Assembly: GCF_014084105.1 (NCBI RefSeq)
Contig: NZ_CP048289.1
Coordinates: 8,131,922-8,195,921, forward strand
Source: Streptacidiphilus sp. P02-A3a
GTDB taxonomy: Bacteria > Actinomycetota > Actinomycetes > Streptomycetales > Streptomycetaceae
Length of the DNA: 64,000 bases
Direction: 5' to 3'
Below are positions 34,720 through 43,465 of this stretch, in pieces. Under the pieces are notes generated by a model. It was given only the letters and a program-made list of their open reading frames with translations, was not told where the DNA came from and did not search any database. How positions within the stretch are numbered: position 1 is the stretch's first letter; every line of letters starts with the position of its first letter. Position numbers and translations under genes: made by a program.

Positions 34720-34905
34720 GGTCCGACCCTAGGGCGGTCGCGGCGCCGGACGGAACCACGGCGCGGTGTGACATACGTCGGCTGGCGCCGTCCCGTCCGC
34801 CCGTGCCGACGGAGCCGAGGGGCAGCCGGGAGGCGGCCGGGCGCGGGCGGCCGGGGGCCCGGGGGCAGGCACGCCCCCGGGACCCGGACCGCTCAGCTGT
34901 GGACC

Positions 34906-36102
34906 CTAGCGCCTCGCGACGCCCTCGGCACGGGCCGCGGCGGCGACGGCCTTGGTGACCGCCTCGGCGACCCGCGGGTCGAACGGGCTGGGAATGACCT
35001 TCGCGGCCGTCAGGTCGTCACCGACCAGGCCGGCCAGCGCGTCGGCGGCGGCGATCTTCATGCCCTCGGTGATCCGGCGGGCCCGGACCTGGAGCGCGCC
35101 CGCGAAGATGCCCGGGAACGCCAGCACGTTGTTGATCTGGTTCGGGAAGTCGCTGCGCCCGGTGGCGACCACGGCCGCGTACTTGTGCGCGACGTCCGGG
35201 TGGACCTCGGGGTCGGGGTTGGCCATCGCGAAGATCAGGCAGTCGGCGGCCATGCTGGCGACCGCGGCCTCCGGCACCGTCCCGCCGGAGACGCCGATGA
35301 AGACGTCAGCGCCCGCGAGCACGTCCGCCAGCGAGCCGGAGAGGCCGCCCCGGTTGGTCAGCTCGGCGATCTCCCGCTTGACGTCGGTCAGGTCGTTGCG
35401 GCCGACGTGCACGGCGCCCTTGCGGTCGCAGAGCACGACGTCGCCGATGCCCGCGCCGACCAGGATCTTGGCGATGGCGATCCCGGCCGCGCCCGCGCCG
35501 GAGATCACCGCGCGCAGGTCGGCCAGGGTGCGGCCGGTGAGCTTGGCGGCGTTGCGCAGCGCGGCCAGGGTGACCACGGCGGTGCCGTGCTGGTCGTCGT
35601 GGAAGACCGGGATGTCCAGGGCGTCCTGGAGCCGGCGCTCGATCTCGAAGCAGCGGGGGGCGGAGATGTCCTCCAGGTTGACACCGCCGAAGGACGGGGC
35701 GAGCCGGACCACGGTCTCGATGATCTCGTCCACGTCGGTGGTGTCCAGCGCGATCGGGATCGCGTCCACCCCGCCGAACTGCTTGAACAGGATCGCCTTG
35801 CCCTCCATCACCGGCAGCGAGGCGGCGGGGCCGATGTCGCCGAGGCCGAGCACGGCGGTGCCGTCGGTGACCACCGCGACCACGTTGGACGTCCAGGTGT
35901 AGTCGTGCACCAGCTCCGGCTGCTCGGCGATCGCGGTGCAGACCCGGGCCACGCCGGGGGTGTACGCCAGGGAGAGGTCGTCCGCGTCGCGCACCGGAAC
36001 GGTCGCACTGATCTCCATCTTCCCGCCGCGGTGCAGCGCGAAGGCAGGATCGATCGGGTCCTGCTCGTTCAGGGTTCGGGGGCTGATGATCTCGGCTGCC
36101 AC
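34906..36102 (-). CDS. NAD(P)-dependent malic enzyme
   Basis: A 398-residue enzyme decarboxylating malate to pyruvate, linking the TCA cycle to NADPH and lipid supply. LAYTPGVARVC, CFEIERRLQDALDIPVFHDDQHGTAVV (metal-binding EDD-type cluster) and the nucleotide loop ISGAGAAGIAIAKIL are diagnostic, and the C-terminus matches streptomycete malic enzymes. GTG 36102 with AGAGG upstream gives the family N-terminus (AAEIISPRTL); a longer frame to 36348 is less likely. Confidence 0.93.
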   Translation of the reverse strand: MAAEIISPRTLNEQDPIDPAFALHRGGKMEISATVPVRDADDLSLAYTPGVARVCTAIAEQPELVHDYTWTSNVVAVVTDGTAVLGLGDIGPAASLPVMEGKAILFKQFGGVDAIPIALDTTDVDEIIETVVRLAPSFGGVNLEDISAPRCFEIERRLQDALDIPVFHDDQHGTAVVTLAALRNAAKLTGRTLADLRAVISGAGAAGIAIAKILVGAGIGDVVLCDRKGAVHVGRNDLTDVKREIAELTNRGGLSGSLADVLAGADVFIGVSGGTVPEAAVASMAADCLIFAMANPDPEVHPDVAHKYAAVVATGRSDFPNQINNVLAFPGIFAGALQVRARRITEGMKIAAADALAGLVGDDLTAAKVIPSPFDPRVAEAVTKAVAAAARAEGVARR

Positions 36103-36796
36103 GATGACCTCTTCGTCGTCGTCCGTGGAGGCCGCGCGCCGCGTGGGAGCGGCGGCGGTCTCGCAATGAGGGTGGGTTGAGCTGTGGTTCTTCCGGTCGG
36201 TGCCGGTCTCGACAGTAGTCGGGACCCCGCTGCCGCACTGTTGTGTTTTCGTCCGCGCAACGAAGGCTTCATTCGCCGCCCATTCGTTCGATCCGCCCGC
36301 ACAGGCGGCGCAAACTGCACTCGTACGAGTGATGCGGGTGTGAGCCATCGCCCGTGGGACACGGGGCGGACGTGGGAGGGGACGGGTGACTCGCGACAGT
36401 GCGGGCGAGCAGACGGGCTGGGCAGCGCCTCGGCTCCGGAGCCTGTGTGCCGGCTTCCGGTCCTGAGCGCAGTCCGGATCGGTCCCGATCCGGTGGCCTG
36501 CTCATACACGGGGGTCACCCGTTACAGGATTTTGGCACAGATCGCTCCCGGCATGGGAAGCGGGGGGTGACCTGTCCGGTTTTGGCACACCTGTGCGCTG
36601 CGTCTCACCGGTCCGCGACCCCACGCACCGGCGCCGGTGGGCGCTCTGGGACACTGACCCGGTCCTCCGGCCCCGGTCCCTCCACAGTGGGGACCGGGCC
36701 CGGACGCGCCCGCGCGGAAACCACCGCGTCATAGGCTTGTGCCAGAGTGGCCGTTACCACGGCCACCACCCGGCAGTCATCGAGGATCAGGAACCC
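36103..36796. other. 694-bp divergent gap with palindrome and direct repeats
   Basis: No ORF with coding bias. Notable elements are a perfect 14-bp palindrome CACTCGTACGAGTG at 36318-36331, the direct repeat TTTTGGCACA at 36530-36539 and 36580-36589 (50 bp apart), and a 14-bp GC palindrome CACCGGCGCCGGTG at 36626-36639. It must contain promoters for malic enzyme (minus) and the CGNR gene (plus). Confidence 0.6.
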
Positions 36797-37372
36797 ATGG
36801 AACTCGCCTCCTACGCGGAGATGGCCGTGCGCCTGGTGAACACCGAGGAGCCGGCCCGGCAGCGGGACGGGCTGACCACCGTCGAGGCGGTCCGGGCCCT
36901 GTTCAGCCGGGGCAGCCGGGGGATGCGGCTGGCCGACGAGTCCGACCTGCCGCGGCTGCGCTCGGTCCGGGTGCGACTGCGGGCCGTGTTCGAGTCCGCC
37001 GCCGAGGGCGACGAGAGCCGCGCGGTGAACCTGCTCAACGAACTGCTCACCGAGTACCCGATCAGCCCGATCGTCTCCGGCCACGGCCTGCTGGACCCGG
37101 ACGGCCGCACCCACTGGCACCTGCACCTGGCCGAGAACTCCAGCACCGCGACCGCGCTGTACGCGGCGCTGGCGGGGATGGGACTGGCGGTGCACCTGAC
37201 CGAGCACGGGGTGGACCGGCTCGGTATCTGCCAGGCCGCGCCCTGCCGCAACGCCTACCTGGACACCTCCACCAACCGGTCCCGCCGCTACTGCTCGGAC
37301 CGCTGCGCCACCCGCGCCAACGTGGCCGCCTACCGGGCCCGCAAGCGCGAGGCCGCGGCCGAGCAGGCGTAG
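36797..37372 (+). CDS. CGNR zinc-finger protein
   Basis: A 191-residue protein with an N-terminal stress-response-type (ABATE) domain and a C-terminal CGNR zinc finger: LGICQAAPCRNAYLDTSTN followed by RYCSDRCATRANVAAYRARK, with two Cys pairs. The family is thought to bind nucleic acid and is presumed regulatory; targets are unknown. The ATG at 36797 has AGGAxC-type spacing and coding bias starts there. The stop is followed by a two-copy 11-bp repeat shared with convergent sodX. Confidence 0.88.
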   Translation: MELASYAEMAVRLVNTEEPARQRDGLTTVEAVRALFSRGSRGMRLADESDLPRLRSVRVRLRAVFESAAEGDESRAVNLLNELLTEYPISPIVSGHGLLDPDGRTHWHLHLAENSSTATALYAALAGMGLAVHLTEHGVDRLGICQAAPCRNAYLDTSTNRSRRYCSDRCATRANVAAYRARKREAAAEQA

Positions 37373-37373
37373 C

Positions 37374-37395
37374 CCGGACGTCAGCCGGACGTCAG
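37374..37395. repeat. Two-copy 11-bp repeat at convergent stop codons
   Basis: CCGGACGTCAG is repeated twice (37374-37384, 37385-37395), starting 2 bp after the CGNR stop and overlapping the complement of the sodX stop (37392-37394). Confidence 0.85.
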
Positions 37396-37859
37396 CCGGG
37401 CGGCGGGAGCGCGCCCAGCCGCCGGGCGACCGCGTACGGCGCGCGCCGCAGCAGCGGCGACCACCAGCGGGCCGGGGCCAGCCAGGCGGGCCTCGGGCGC
37501 AGTCGGCACAGCACCCGGCCGAGCACCAACTCGTCCGGCACCACGCCGAAGTCCCGGCTGTCGCCCTCCACCAGGCTGTTGTCGGAGAGCAACCACCAGC
37601 CGTCGCCCCGCCGTTCGGCCGCCCGCTTGACCAGCAGCAGCTCCTGCCGCAGCGGGTGCCGGGCGACCACGATCGCCCCGGGCCGCAGCACCGCGCCGTA
37701 GCGGCAGAGCAGCCTGTCGCCGTGGCTCAGCGTGGGCGCCATCGAGGGACCGTCAACATCGAGCAGCCCGTACACCCCTGGCGACCGGCCGCCCTCCGGC
37801 GGTTCCTGCGGCAGGGCTCCCGGGGCAGGGTCGTTCGTGTGTTCCGCCATGCCGTTCAC
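37392..37859 (-). CDS. sodX: S26-type peptidase, nickel SOD maturation protease
   Basis: A 155-residue signal-peptidase-like serine protease. The nucleophile is the Ser in DGPSMAPTLSHGDRLL and the general base Lys lies in LLLVKRAAERRG; SDNSLVEGDSRDFG is the family's third conserved box. It is divergent from sodN, where such proteases cut the N-terminal leader so that the new N-terminal His can bind nickel. No membrane anchor is obvious, consistent with cytosolic action. GTG 37859 has GGAGG just upstream; ATG 37850 is an alternative. Confidence 0.92.
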   Translation of the reverse strand: MNGMAEHTNDPAPGALPQEPPEGGRSPGVYGLLDVDGPSMAPTLSHGDRLLCRYGAVLRPGAIVVARHPLRQELLLVKRAAERRGDGWWLLSDNSLVEGDSRDFGVVPDELVLGRVLCRLRPRPAWLAPARWWSPLLRRAPYAVARRLGALPPPG

Positions 37860-38025
37860 CCTCGCCTGCCTCCACGCGCCTGTCCGTCGGTTCCATCTTC
37901 GCCGACCGAGGGCCGAAGTCCACGGTTCCTAAGGCTTTTGCCCTAGGACCACGGGCCGGACAGGATCAGGAGCCGGAACGGGGGTAATCTCGTCCCGGGA
38001 AGACGATCACAGGAAAGGGACTCTC

Positions 38026-38421
38026 ATGTTCTCTCGGCTGTTTGCTCCGCGGGTCACTGTTCACGCCCACTGCGACCTGCCGTGCGGCGTCTACGACCCG
38101 GCCCAGGCCCGGATCGAGGCGGAGTCGGTGAAGGCCACCCAGGAGAAGTACCAGGCCAACGACGACCCGCACTTCCGCGCTCGCGCCACCGTCATCAAGG
38201 AGGAGCGCGCCGAGCTCGCCAAGCACCACGTCTCGGTGCTCTGGTCGGACTACTTCAAGGCCCCTCACTTCGAGACCTACCCCCAGCTCCACCAGCTGGT
38301 CAACGACACCCTGAAGGCGCTCAGCGCCGCCAAGGCGTCGACCGACCCGGCGACCGGCCAGAAGGCGCTGGACCTCATCGCCGAGATCGACCGGATCTTC
38401 TGGGAGACCAAGAAGGCCTGA
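38026..38421 (+). CDS. sodN: Nickel-containing superoxide dismutase
   Basis: A 131-residue precursor of NiSOD, which converts superoxide to oxygen and peroxide. The nickel hook HCDLPCGVYDP begins at residue 15; cleavage after the 14-residue leader (MFSRLFAPRVTVHA) exposes the ligand His, with Cys2 and Cys6 as thiolate ligands. The rest is the four-helix bundle. GGAAAGG precedes the ATG. The divergent sodX supplies the protease. In Streptomyces expression follows nickel through Nur; I did not identify a clear Nur box. Confidence 0.97.
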   Translation: MFSRLFAPRVTVHAHCDLPCGVYDPAQARIEAESVKATQEKYQANDDPHFRARATVIKEERAELAKHHVSVLWSDYFKAPHFETYPQLHQLVNDTLKALSAAKASTDPATGQKALDLIAEIDRIFWETKKA

Positions 38422-38521
38422 CCTTCTCCGGTTCCTCTCCGGCACCGAGCGCGCCCGGTCGGCGGCCCCTCCAGGGGCGGTCCGGTCCGGGCGCGATCGT
38501 TTTCCCGGGCAGCGGCCGGTC

Positions 38522-40120
38522 TCACTCCTCCTCGTACTCGACCAGTGCCTCCTCGAAGTCGAGCCGCCGGATCAGGGTGCGCAGCAGGTCGTCGTCGATC
38601 CGGTCGGCGTCCCGCAGCCGGACGAAGACGCCGCGCTCGGCGGCGATGGTCTCCTTGCCCAGGCGGCGGTAGACGGCGTCGGCCGACTCGCCGCTGCCCT
38701 CGTGCACGTCCGCGCCCAGCCGCTCCCAGACGGCGTTCCGGCGGCGGTCGAGCACCCGGCGCAGCCGCTCCTCCAGCGGCTCGGGCAGCCGGTTGCGCGG
38801 GTCGGCGAGCAGCTCGTCCAGCCGGGCCAGCGCCGCGCCGGACGCCTCGTGCTGGGCCTGGGCCTCGACCAGCACCTCCTGCCGCGGGTCGGCCCTCGCC
38901 AGCGGCAGCGCGCGGACCAGGGCGGGCAGGGTCAGCCCCTGCAGCAGCAGGGTGCCGATCACCACCACGAAGGTCAGGTAGAGGATCAGGTCACGGTCCG
39001 GGAAGGCGCCGCCGTCCTCGGTGGCGTGCGGGACCGAGAAGGCGACCGCGAGCGAGACCACGCCGCGCATCCCGGCCCAGGCCACCACCAGCGGCCTGGT
39101 CCAGGGCGGACGGCCCTCGCGGTCCCTGACCCGGGCGCTGAGCATCGACGGCAGGTAGGTCGCGGGCCAGCACCAGAGGAAGCGCACCACGATCACCGAG
39201 GCCAGCGTCAGCGCCGCCCAGAGCACCAGGTCGACGGTCGAGTAGTGGCCAAGCGCCCGCAGCACCACCGGGAGTTGCAGCCCGATCAGGCCGAAGACGG
39301 CCGACTCCAGGATGAACGCGACCATCTTCCAGACGGCGTTCTCCTGGAGCCGCAGCGCGAAGTCCACGACGTGGGCGTGGTGGCCCAGGTAGAGGCCGAC
39401 GACCACCACCGCGATCACCCCGGAGGCCTCGAACGCCTCCGCCGCCGCGTAGGCGGCGAACGGCACCAGCAGCGAGAAGGTGTTCAGCAGCAGCGGGTCG
39501 CGGATCCGGCACCGGGCCCACTGCAGCGGCACCATCAGCGCCAGCCCGACGGCCACCCCGCCGAGCGCGGCCAGCGCGAACTCGCCGAGCGCGGAGCCCC
39601 AGGAGAAGCCCGCGCCGACGGCGGCGGCCACGGCCACCCGGTAGGCGGTGATCGCGGTCGCGTCGTTGGCCAGGCTCTCCCCCTGCAGGATGGTGACCAG
39701 CCTGGACGGCAGCCCCACCCGGCGGGCGATGGCGGTGGCGGCGACCGCGTCCGGCGGGGCCACGATCGCGCCGAGGACGAAGGCCGCGGGCACGGTCAGG
39801 CTGGGGATCACCGCGTAGGCGATCAGCCCCACCGCGAAGGTGCTGAACAGTACGTAACCGAAGGACAGCAGCGCGACCGAGCGGACGTTGGCCCGAAGTC
39901 CACGGTAGGAGCTGTCCAGCGCGGAGGTGTAGAGCAGCGGCGGCAGCACCAGCGGCAGCACCAGCTCCGGTTCCAGCGTGTAGTCGGGGATTCCGGGCAG
40001 GTAGGACGCCGCCAGCCCGGCCGCGACCAGCAGCAGCGGTGCGGAGAAGCCGGTCCGCCGGGCCACGCCGGCGACGGCGGCGCTGCCCGCGACGAGGACC
40101 AGCACGGCACTGGTGGACAT
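38522..40120 (-). CDS. CPA1-family Na+/H+ antiporter
   Basis: About 532 residues with some 12 membrane helices followed by a hydrophilic C-terminal tail of about 130 residues that may regulate activity. LQGESLANDATAITAYRVAVA contains the conserved Asn-Asp exchange motif, and GAIVAPPDAVAATAIARRVG the other unwound-helix region. Expected role is cytoplasmic pH and sodium homeostasis. ATG 40120 with GGTGAG upstream is preferred to a longer frame. It is divergent from the UBP zinc-finger gene, 70 bp away. Confidence 0.93.
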   Translation of the reverse strand: MSTSAVLVLVAGSAAVAGVARRTGFSAPLLLVAAGLAASYLPGIPDYTLEPELVLPLVLPPLLYTSALDSSYRGLRANVRSVALLSFGYVLFSTFAVGLIAYAVIPSLTVPAAFVLGAIVAPPDAVAATAIARRVGLPSRLVTILQGESLANDATAITAYRVAVAAAVGAGFSWGSALGEFALAALGGVAVGLALMVPLQWARCRIRDPLLLNTFSLLVPFAAYAAAEAFEASGVIAVVVVGLYLGHHAHVVDFALRLQENAVWKMVAFILESAVFGLIGLQLPVVLRALGHYSTVDLVLWAALTLASVIVVRFLWCWPATYLPSMLSARVRDREGRPPWTRPLVVAWAGMRGVVSLAVAFSVPHATEDGGAFPDRDLILYLTFVVVIGTLLLQGLTLPALVRALPLARADPRQEVLVEAQAQHEASGAALARLDELLADPRNRLPEPLEERLRRVLDRRRNAVWERLGADVHEGSGESADAVYRRLGKETIAAERGVFVRLRDADRIDDDLLRTLIRRLDFEEALVEYEEE

Positions 40121-40190
40121 GGGCTCACCGAAGCACAGCGGCGCTCGGCACGCCGGGCGGCGCGCGGAACGGGCGCGTACGCTGGCTGAC

Positions 40191-40460
40191 ATGCCCGGAC
40201 CCGCTGGCTGCTCGCACACCGCCGACCTGCCCTCCCCGGAACCCGCGCCGCTGAGCGCGACCTGCCAACGCTGCCTGGAACTCGGGCAGCGGCCGGTCCA
40301 GCTGCGGATGTGCCTCAGCTGCGGCCTGGTGGCCTGCTGCGACTCCTCGCCGGGGCGGCACGCCACCGCGCACTCGGAGGAGTCCGGGCACCCGGTGATC
40401 CGGACCGTCGAACCGGGCGAGGACTGGCGCTGGTGCTATCCCCACCAGCGGCTGGTCTGA
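40191..40460 (+). CDS. UBP-type zinc-finger protein
   Basis: An 89-residue protein that is essentially one UBP-type zinc finger: GCSHTADLP, CQRCLELG, MCLSCGLVACCDSS and HATAHSEESGHPVI supply the Cys/His ligands. In eukaryotes this fold binds ubiquitin C-termini; the bacterial role is unknown. Its head-to-head arrangement with the antiporter recurs in actinobacteria, so a regulatory link is plausible. The start is ATG 40191. Confidence 0.87.
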   Translation: MPGPAGCSHTADLPSPEPAPLSATCQRCLELGQRPVQLRMCLSCGLVACCDSSPGRHATAHSEESGHPVIRTVEPGEDWRWCYPHQRLV

Positions 40461-40505
40461 GCCGGACCGCCCCGGACCGTCGGCGCCGCCCCGTAGGCTG
40501 GGGCC

Positions 40506-40982
40506 ATGATTCGACCCGCCACCCCCGAGGACGTCCCCGCCATCCACGCCATGGTCCGCGAGCTCGCCGAGTACGAGCGCGCGCTGGAGGACGCCAGGGC
40601 GAGCGAGGAGCAACTGCACGCCGCCCTCTTCGGCCCGCATCCGGCCGCGTTCGCACACATCGCCGAGGATGACACGTCCGGGTCGGTCGTCGGGTTCGCC
40701 CTGTGGTTCCTCAACTTCTCCACCTGGAAGGGCGTTCACGGCCTCTACCTGGAGGACCTCTACGTGCGCCCGCAGGCACGCGGCGGCGGCCACGGCAAGG
40801 CGCTGCTGACGGAGCTGGCCCGGATCTGCGTCCAGCGCGGATACGGCCGACTGGAGTGGTCGGTGCTCGACTGGAACGAGCCCTCGATCGGGTTCTACAA
40901 GGCGCTGGGGGCGGTTCCCATGGACGAGTGGACGGTGTTCCGGCTCACCGGTGAACCACTGGCCGTCCTCGGTGCCAACTGA
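40506..40982 (+). CDS. GNAT N-acetyltransferase
   Basis: A 158-residue acetyl-CoA-dependent transferase. LYLEDLYVRPQARGGGHGKALL is the acetyl-CoA-binding motif A and LEWSVLDWNEPSIGFYKALGA motif B. The pattern is close to diamine (spermidine/spermine-type) acetyltransferases, but the substrate cannot be fixed. It follows the UBP gene by 45 bp. Confidence 0.9.
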   Translation: MIRPATPEDVPAIHAMVRELAEYERALEDARASEEQLHAALFGPHPAAFAHIAEDDTSGSVVGFALWFLNFSTWKGVHGLYLEDLYVRPQARGGGHGKALLTELARICVQRGYGRLEWSVLDWNEPSIGFYKALGAVPMDEWTVFRLTGEPLAVLGAN

Positions 40983-41225
40983 GGGCCGGTTCACGCCAGT
41001 TCGGAGCAGCGGAAAGTTTCGGCCACCCCCCGGCGCCACGCTCCGTGCCCGGGGTTCTACCATGAGTGACCGGCCGTGGACAGCCTGTCCGCGGCCTCGC
41101 CGGGAGCGGCGACATCGCGGCGCGGATCGCGGTAGCGTCACCCGGGCATACAGCAGAGCACAGCACTGTGAGACCCGCGGCGGAGGCGACGCCCCGCGGC
41201 GGAGCAACACCATTCGGAGGTGAGG

Positions 41226-41639
41226 GTGTCCCAGAACGACGGCGAGCCCGACGCGAAGGACTTCGTCGAAGTCCGGCTGCCAGCGGCGGGGGCCTACCTC
41301 TCGGTCCTGCGTACCGCGACCGCAGGACTCGCGGCGAGACTCGACTTCACCCTGGACGAGATCGAGGACCTGCGGATCGCGGTCGACGAGGCCTGCGCGA
41401 TCCTGTTGCAGCAGGCGGTCTCCGGCAGCGTGCTGGTCTGCGTGTTCCGCCTGGTGGGCGACTCGCTGCGGGTGACCGTGTCGGCCCCGACCACCGACGG
41501 GCGCGCCCCGGAGCGTGACACCTTCGCCTGGACGGTGCTCTCGGCGCTGGCCGGAGAGGTGGAGGCGACGGTCGGGCCGGACAAGACGGTCAGCATCAGC
41601 CTGCACAAGAAGCGCGGCGCGGGTCCCGGCCAGCCGTGA
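41226..41639 (+). CDS. Anti-sigma regulatory factor (RsbW/PrsH-like kinase)
   Basis: A 137-residue GHKL-fold protein of the RsbW type. FVEVRLPAAGAYLSVLRTATAGLAARLDF, EDLRIAVDEACAILLQQA (N box) and FAWTVLSALAGEVEA are visible; the ATP-lid region is short. It would bind and inactivate the sigma factor encoded 105 bp downstream until an anti-anti-sigma factor releases it. Gene order (anti-sigma, sigma, membrane protein, dagK, wblE) matches the prsH(ushX)-sigH locus of Streptomyces. GGAGG 5 nt before GTG 41226 fixes the start. Confidence 0.88.
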   Translation: MSQNDGEPDAKDFVEVRLPAAGAYLSVLRTATAGLAARLDFTLDEIEDLRIAVDEACAILLQQAVSGSVLVCVFRLVGDSLRVTVSAPTTDGRAPERDTFAWTVLSALAGEVEATVGPDKTVSISLHKKRGAGPGQP

Positions 41640-41744
41640 GGAATCCGCATGTGAGGAACACCGCCGCGTGTCCGACGCGTTCCGCGGTCAGGCACCGGTA
41701 GAAATCAAGACTGATCCCGGAACGGAACGGAGCGGGGGATCGCC

Positions 41745-42881
41745 GTGAGTGATCTTGAGCGCGCGAGCGGTACGGGGCTGCAGGCCGCCGGACCGGGGTT
41801 CGGCACGGGCAGACCCGTCCTGCCAGGCCAGGTGGGCATGTCGTCATCCCCGGAGTCCGTGCACGCCGGGGCCGAGCAGGCGGAGGACAGGGTGTTCGCA
41901 GACGATCCCGACCGTCCCGACGAGGCGGCGTCGGCGGTGGTCGGCGAGACCGACGGCCTCGACAAGGCGGAGGCCGACGCGGGGGCGGACGGCCTCGTCG
42001 CCGACACGGAGGCCGGGCCGGCGGTCGGCGGCGAGGCGGGGCCCGCGGCGGACGCCGAGCACTCCGCCGCCGCGGAGCCGCACGTCTGGGGCGGCGGCCG
42101 TCCGGTCGGCACACCGCGCCACGGCGCCCCCGACCGGGAGGCGGCGCGCGCCCTGTTCGTCCAGCTCGCGGCGCTGCCCCGGGAGTCCCCGGAGCGGGTC
42201 GAGCTGCGCAACCAGCTGGTGCGGATGCACATCCCGCTGGTCGAGCACCTGGCCCGGCGCTTCCGCAACCGGGGCGAGCCGCTGGACGACCTCACCCAGG
42301 TCGCCACCATCGGTCTGATCAAGTCCGTGGACCGGTTCGACGTGGACCGGGGGGTGGAGTTCTCCACCTACGCCACGCCCACCATCGTCGGTGAGATCAA
42401 GCGGCACTTCCGGGACAAGGGCTGGGCGGTGCGGGTGCCGCGGCGGCTCCAGGAGCTCCGGCTGGCGCTGACCACGGCCACCGGCGAGCTGTCCCAGCAG
42501 CACGGCCGCTCCCCCACGGTGCACGAGCTGGCCGAGCGCCTGGGCATCTCCGAGGAGGAGGTGCTGGAGGGCCTGGAGTCCGCCAACGCGTACAGCACGC
42601 TCTCGCTGGACGTCCCCGACACCGACGACGAGTCGCCGGCCGTCGCCGACACCCTGGGCGCGGAGGACGACGCGCTGGAGGGGGTGGAGTACCGCGAGTC
42701 GCTCAAGCCGCTGCTGGCCCAGCTGCCGCAGCGGGAGCAGCGGATCCTGGTGCTGCGGTTCTTCCGCAACATGACCCAGTCGCAGATCGCCGCCGAGGTG
42801 GGCATCTCGCAGATGCACGTCTCCCGGCTGCTGGCGCGTACGCTGGCGCAGCTGCGGGACCGGCTGCTGATCGAGGAGTGA
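41745..42881 (+). CDS. sigH: SigB/SigF-family sigma factor, probable SigH
   Basis: A 378-residue alternative sigma factor. An acidic N-terminal extension of about 120 residues, rich in Asp/Glu/Ala, precedes regions 2 (MHIPLVEHLARRFRNRGEPLDDLTQVATIGLIKSVDRFD, quoted in part), 3 and 4 (FFRNMTQSQIAAEVGISQMHVSRLLART). The extension and neighbourhood match S. coelicolor SigH, whose N-terminal forms are proteolytically processed and which responds to osmotic stress and development. The GTG at 41745 follows GGGGGA. Paralogues SigF/SigB are alternatives; the SigH name rests on synteny. Confidence 0.85.
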   Translation: MSDLERASGTGLQAAGPGFGTGRPVLPGQVGMSSSPESVHAGAEQAEDRVFADDPDRPDEAASAVVGETDGLDKAEADAGADGLVADTEAGPAVGGEAGPAADAEHSAAAEPHVWGGGRPVGTPRHGAPDREAARALFVQLAALPRESPERVELRNQLVRMHIPLVEHLARRFRNRGEPLDDLTQVATIGLIKSVDRFDVDRGVEFSTYATPTIVGEIKRHFRDKGWAVRVPRRLQELRLALTTATGELSQQHGRSPTVHELAERLGISEEEVLEGLESANAYSTLSLDVPDTDDESPAVADTLGAEDDALEGVEYRESLKPLLAQLPQREQRILVLRFFRNMTQSQIAAEVGISQMHVSRLLARTLAQLRDRLLIEE

Positions 42882-42895
42882 CCGGGCGGGAGGCG

Positions 42896-42928
42896 GCCCG
42901 GCGCCGGGGTCAGTCCCGGGCGCCGGGC
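42896..42928. terminator. Bidirectional terminator sigH/membrane protein gene
   Basis: GCCCGGCGCC (42896-42905) pairs perfectly with GGCGCCGGGC (42919-42928), with extra G/C pairing inside. It overlaps the stop of the convergent gene at 42910-42912. Confidence 0.7.
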
Positions 42929-43362
42929 TGCTTGCCGCCCTCGGGCCACAGCGCCGCCGTGGTCTTCGGGTGCAGCAGCAGCACGATCCCGGTGACCCCG
43001 AACACCGCCGCCAGCATCCCCAGCGGGACGTCCGCGCCGGTGCCGCGCAGCGCGACGTAGGCGACGGCCAGGCAGAGCGTGTCCATCAGCACCGCCGGGC
43101 TCCGGCCCCAGCGCTTGAGCTGGAACAGCGCCCGCCCGGCGAACAGCGGCAGCAGCCCCATCAGCACCACGATCGCGCCGCCGAAGGCGGTGCTGCCGAG
43201 GTCGGAGTGGGTGGTCGAGGTCACCGCGGTGACCACCAGGTACACCCCGTACAGCGAGATCGCCGCGCCCAGCAGCACGGCCATGGCGGCCCCGGCCGTC
43301 AGCGTCCGGGGGCGGGCGGCACGGGTCCCGGGGGTCAGCGGCGGGGCGGATTCAGCAGTCAC
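42910..43362 (-). CDS. Four-helix integral membrane protein of unknown function
   Basis: A 150-residue protein with four predicted membrane helices (about 22-45, 60-80, 88-107, 112-132) and short polar ends. No family motif or catalytic residue is recognisable. Similar small membrane proteins occur at this position next to sigH in streptomycetes. It is convergent with sigH and divergent from dagK. Confidence 0.8.
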   Translation of the reverse strand: MTAESAPPLTPGTRAARPRTLTAGAAMAVLLGAAISLYGVYLVVTAVTSTTHSDLGSTAFGGAIVVLMGLLPLFAGRALFQLKRWGRSPAVLMDTLCLAVAYVALRGTGADVPLGMLAAVFGVTGIVLLLHPKTTAALWPEGGKQPGARD

Positions 43363-43465
43363 CGGTCCAGGCTAGCCGCATCCGCGCGGACCGCTCCGGC
43401 GACCCACCTCCCGGCACCGGTCGGCCCGAAAAAGCAGCAAGCCTGCCGGTAGGTAAGCTGAACCC

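Noticed and set aside
36531..36555. Sigma-54-like TTGGCAC element
   Set aside because: No matching -12 TTGC at the right spacing, and streptomycetes lack sigma-54.
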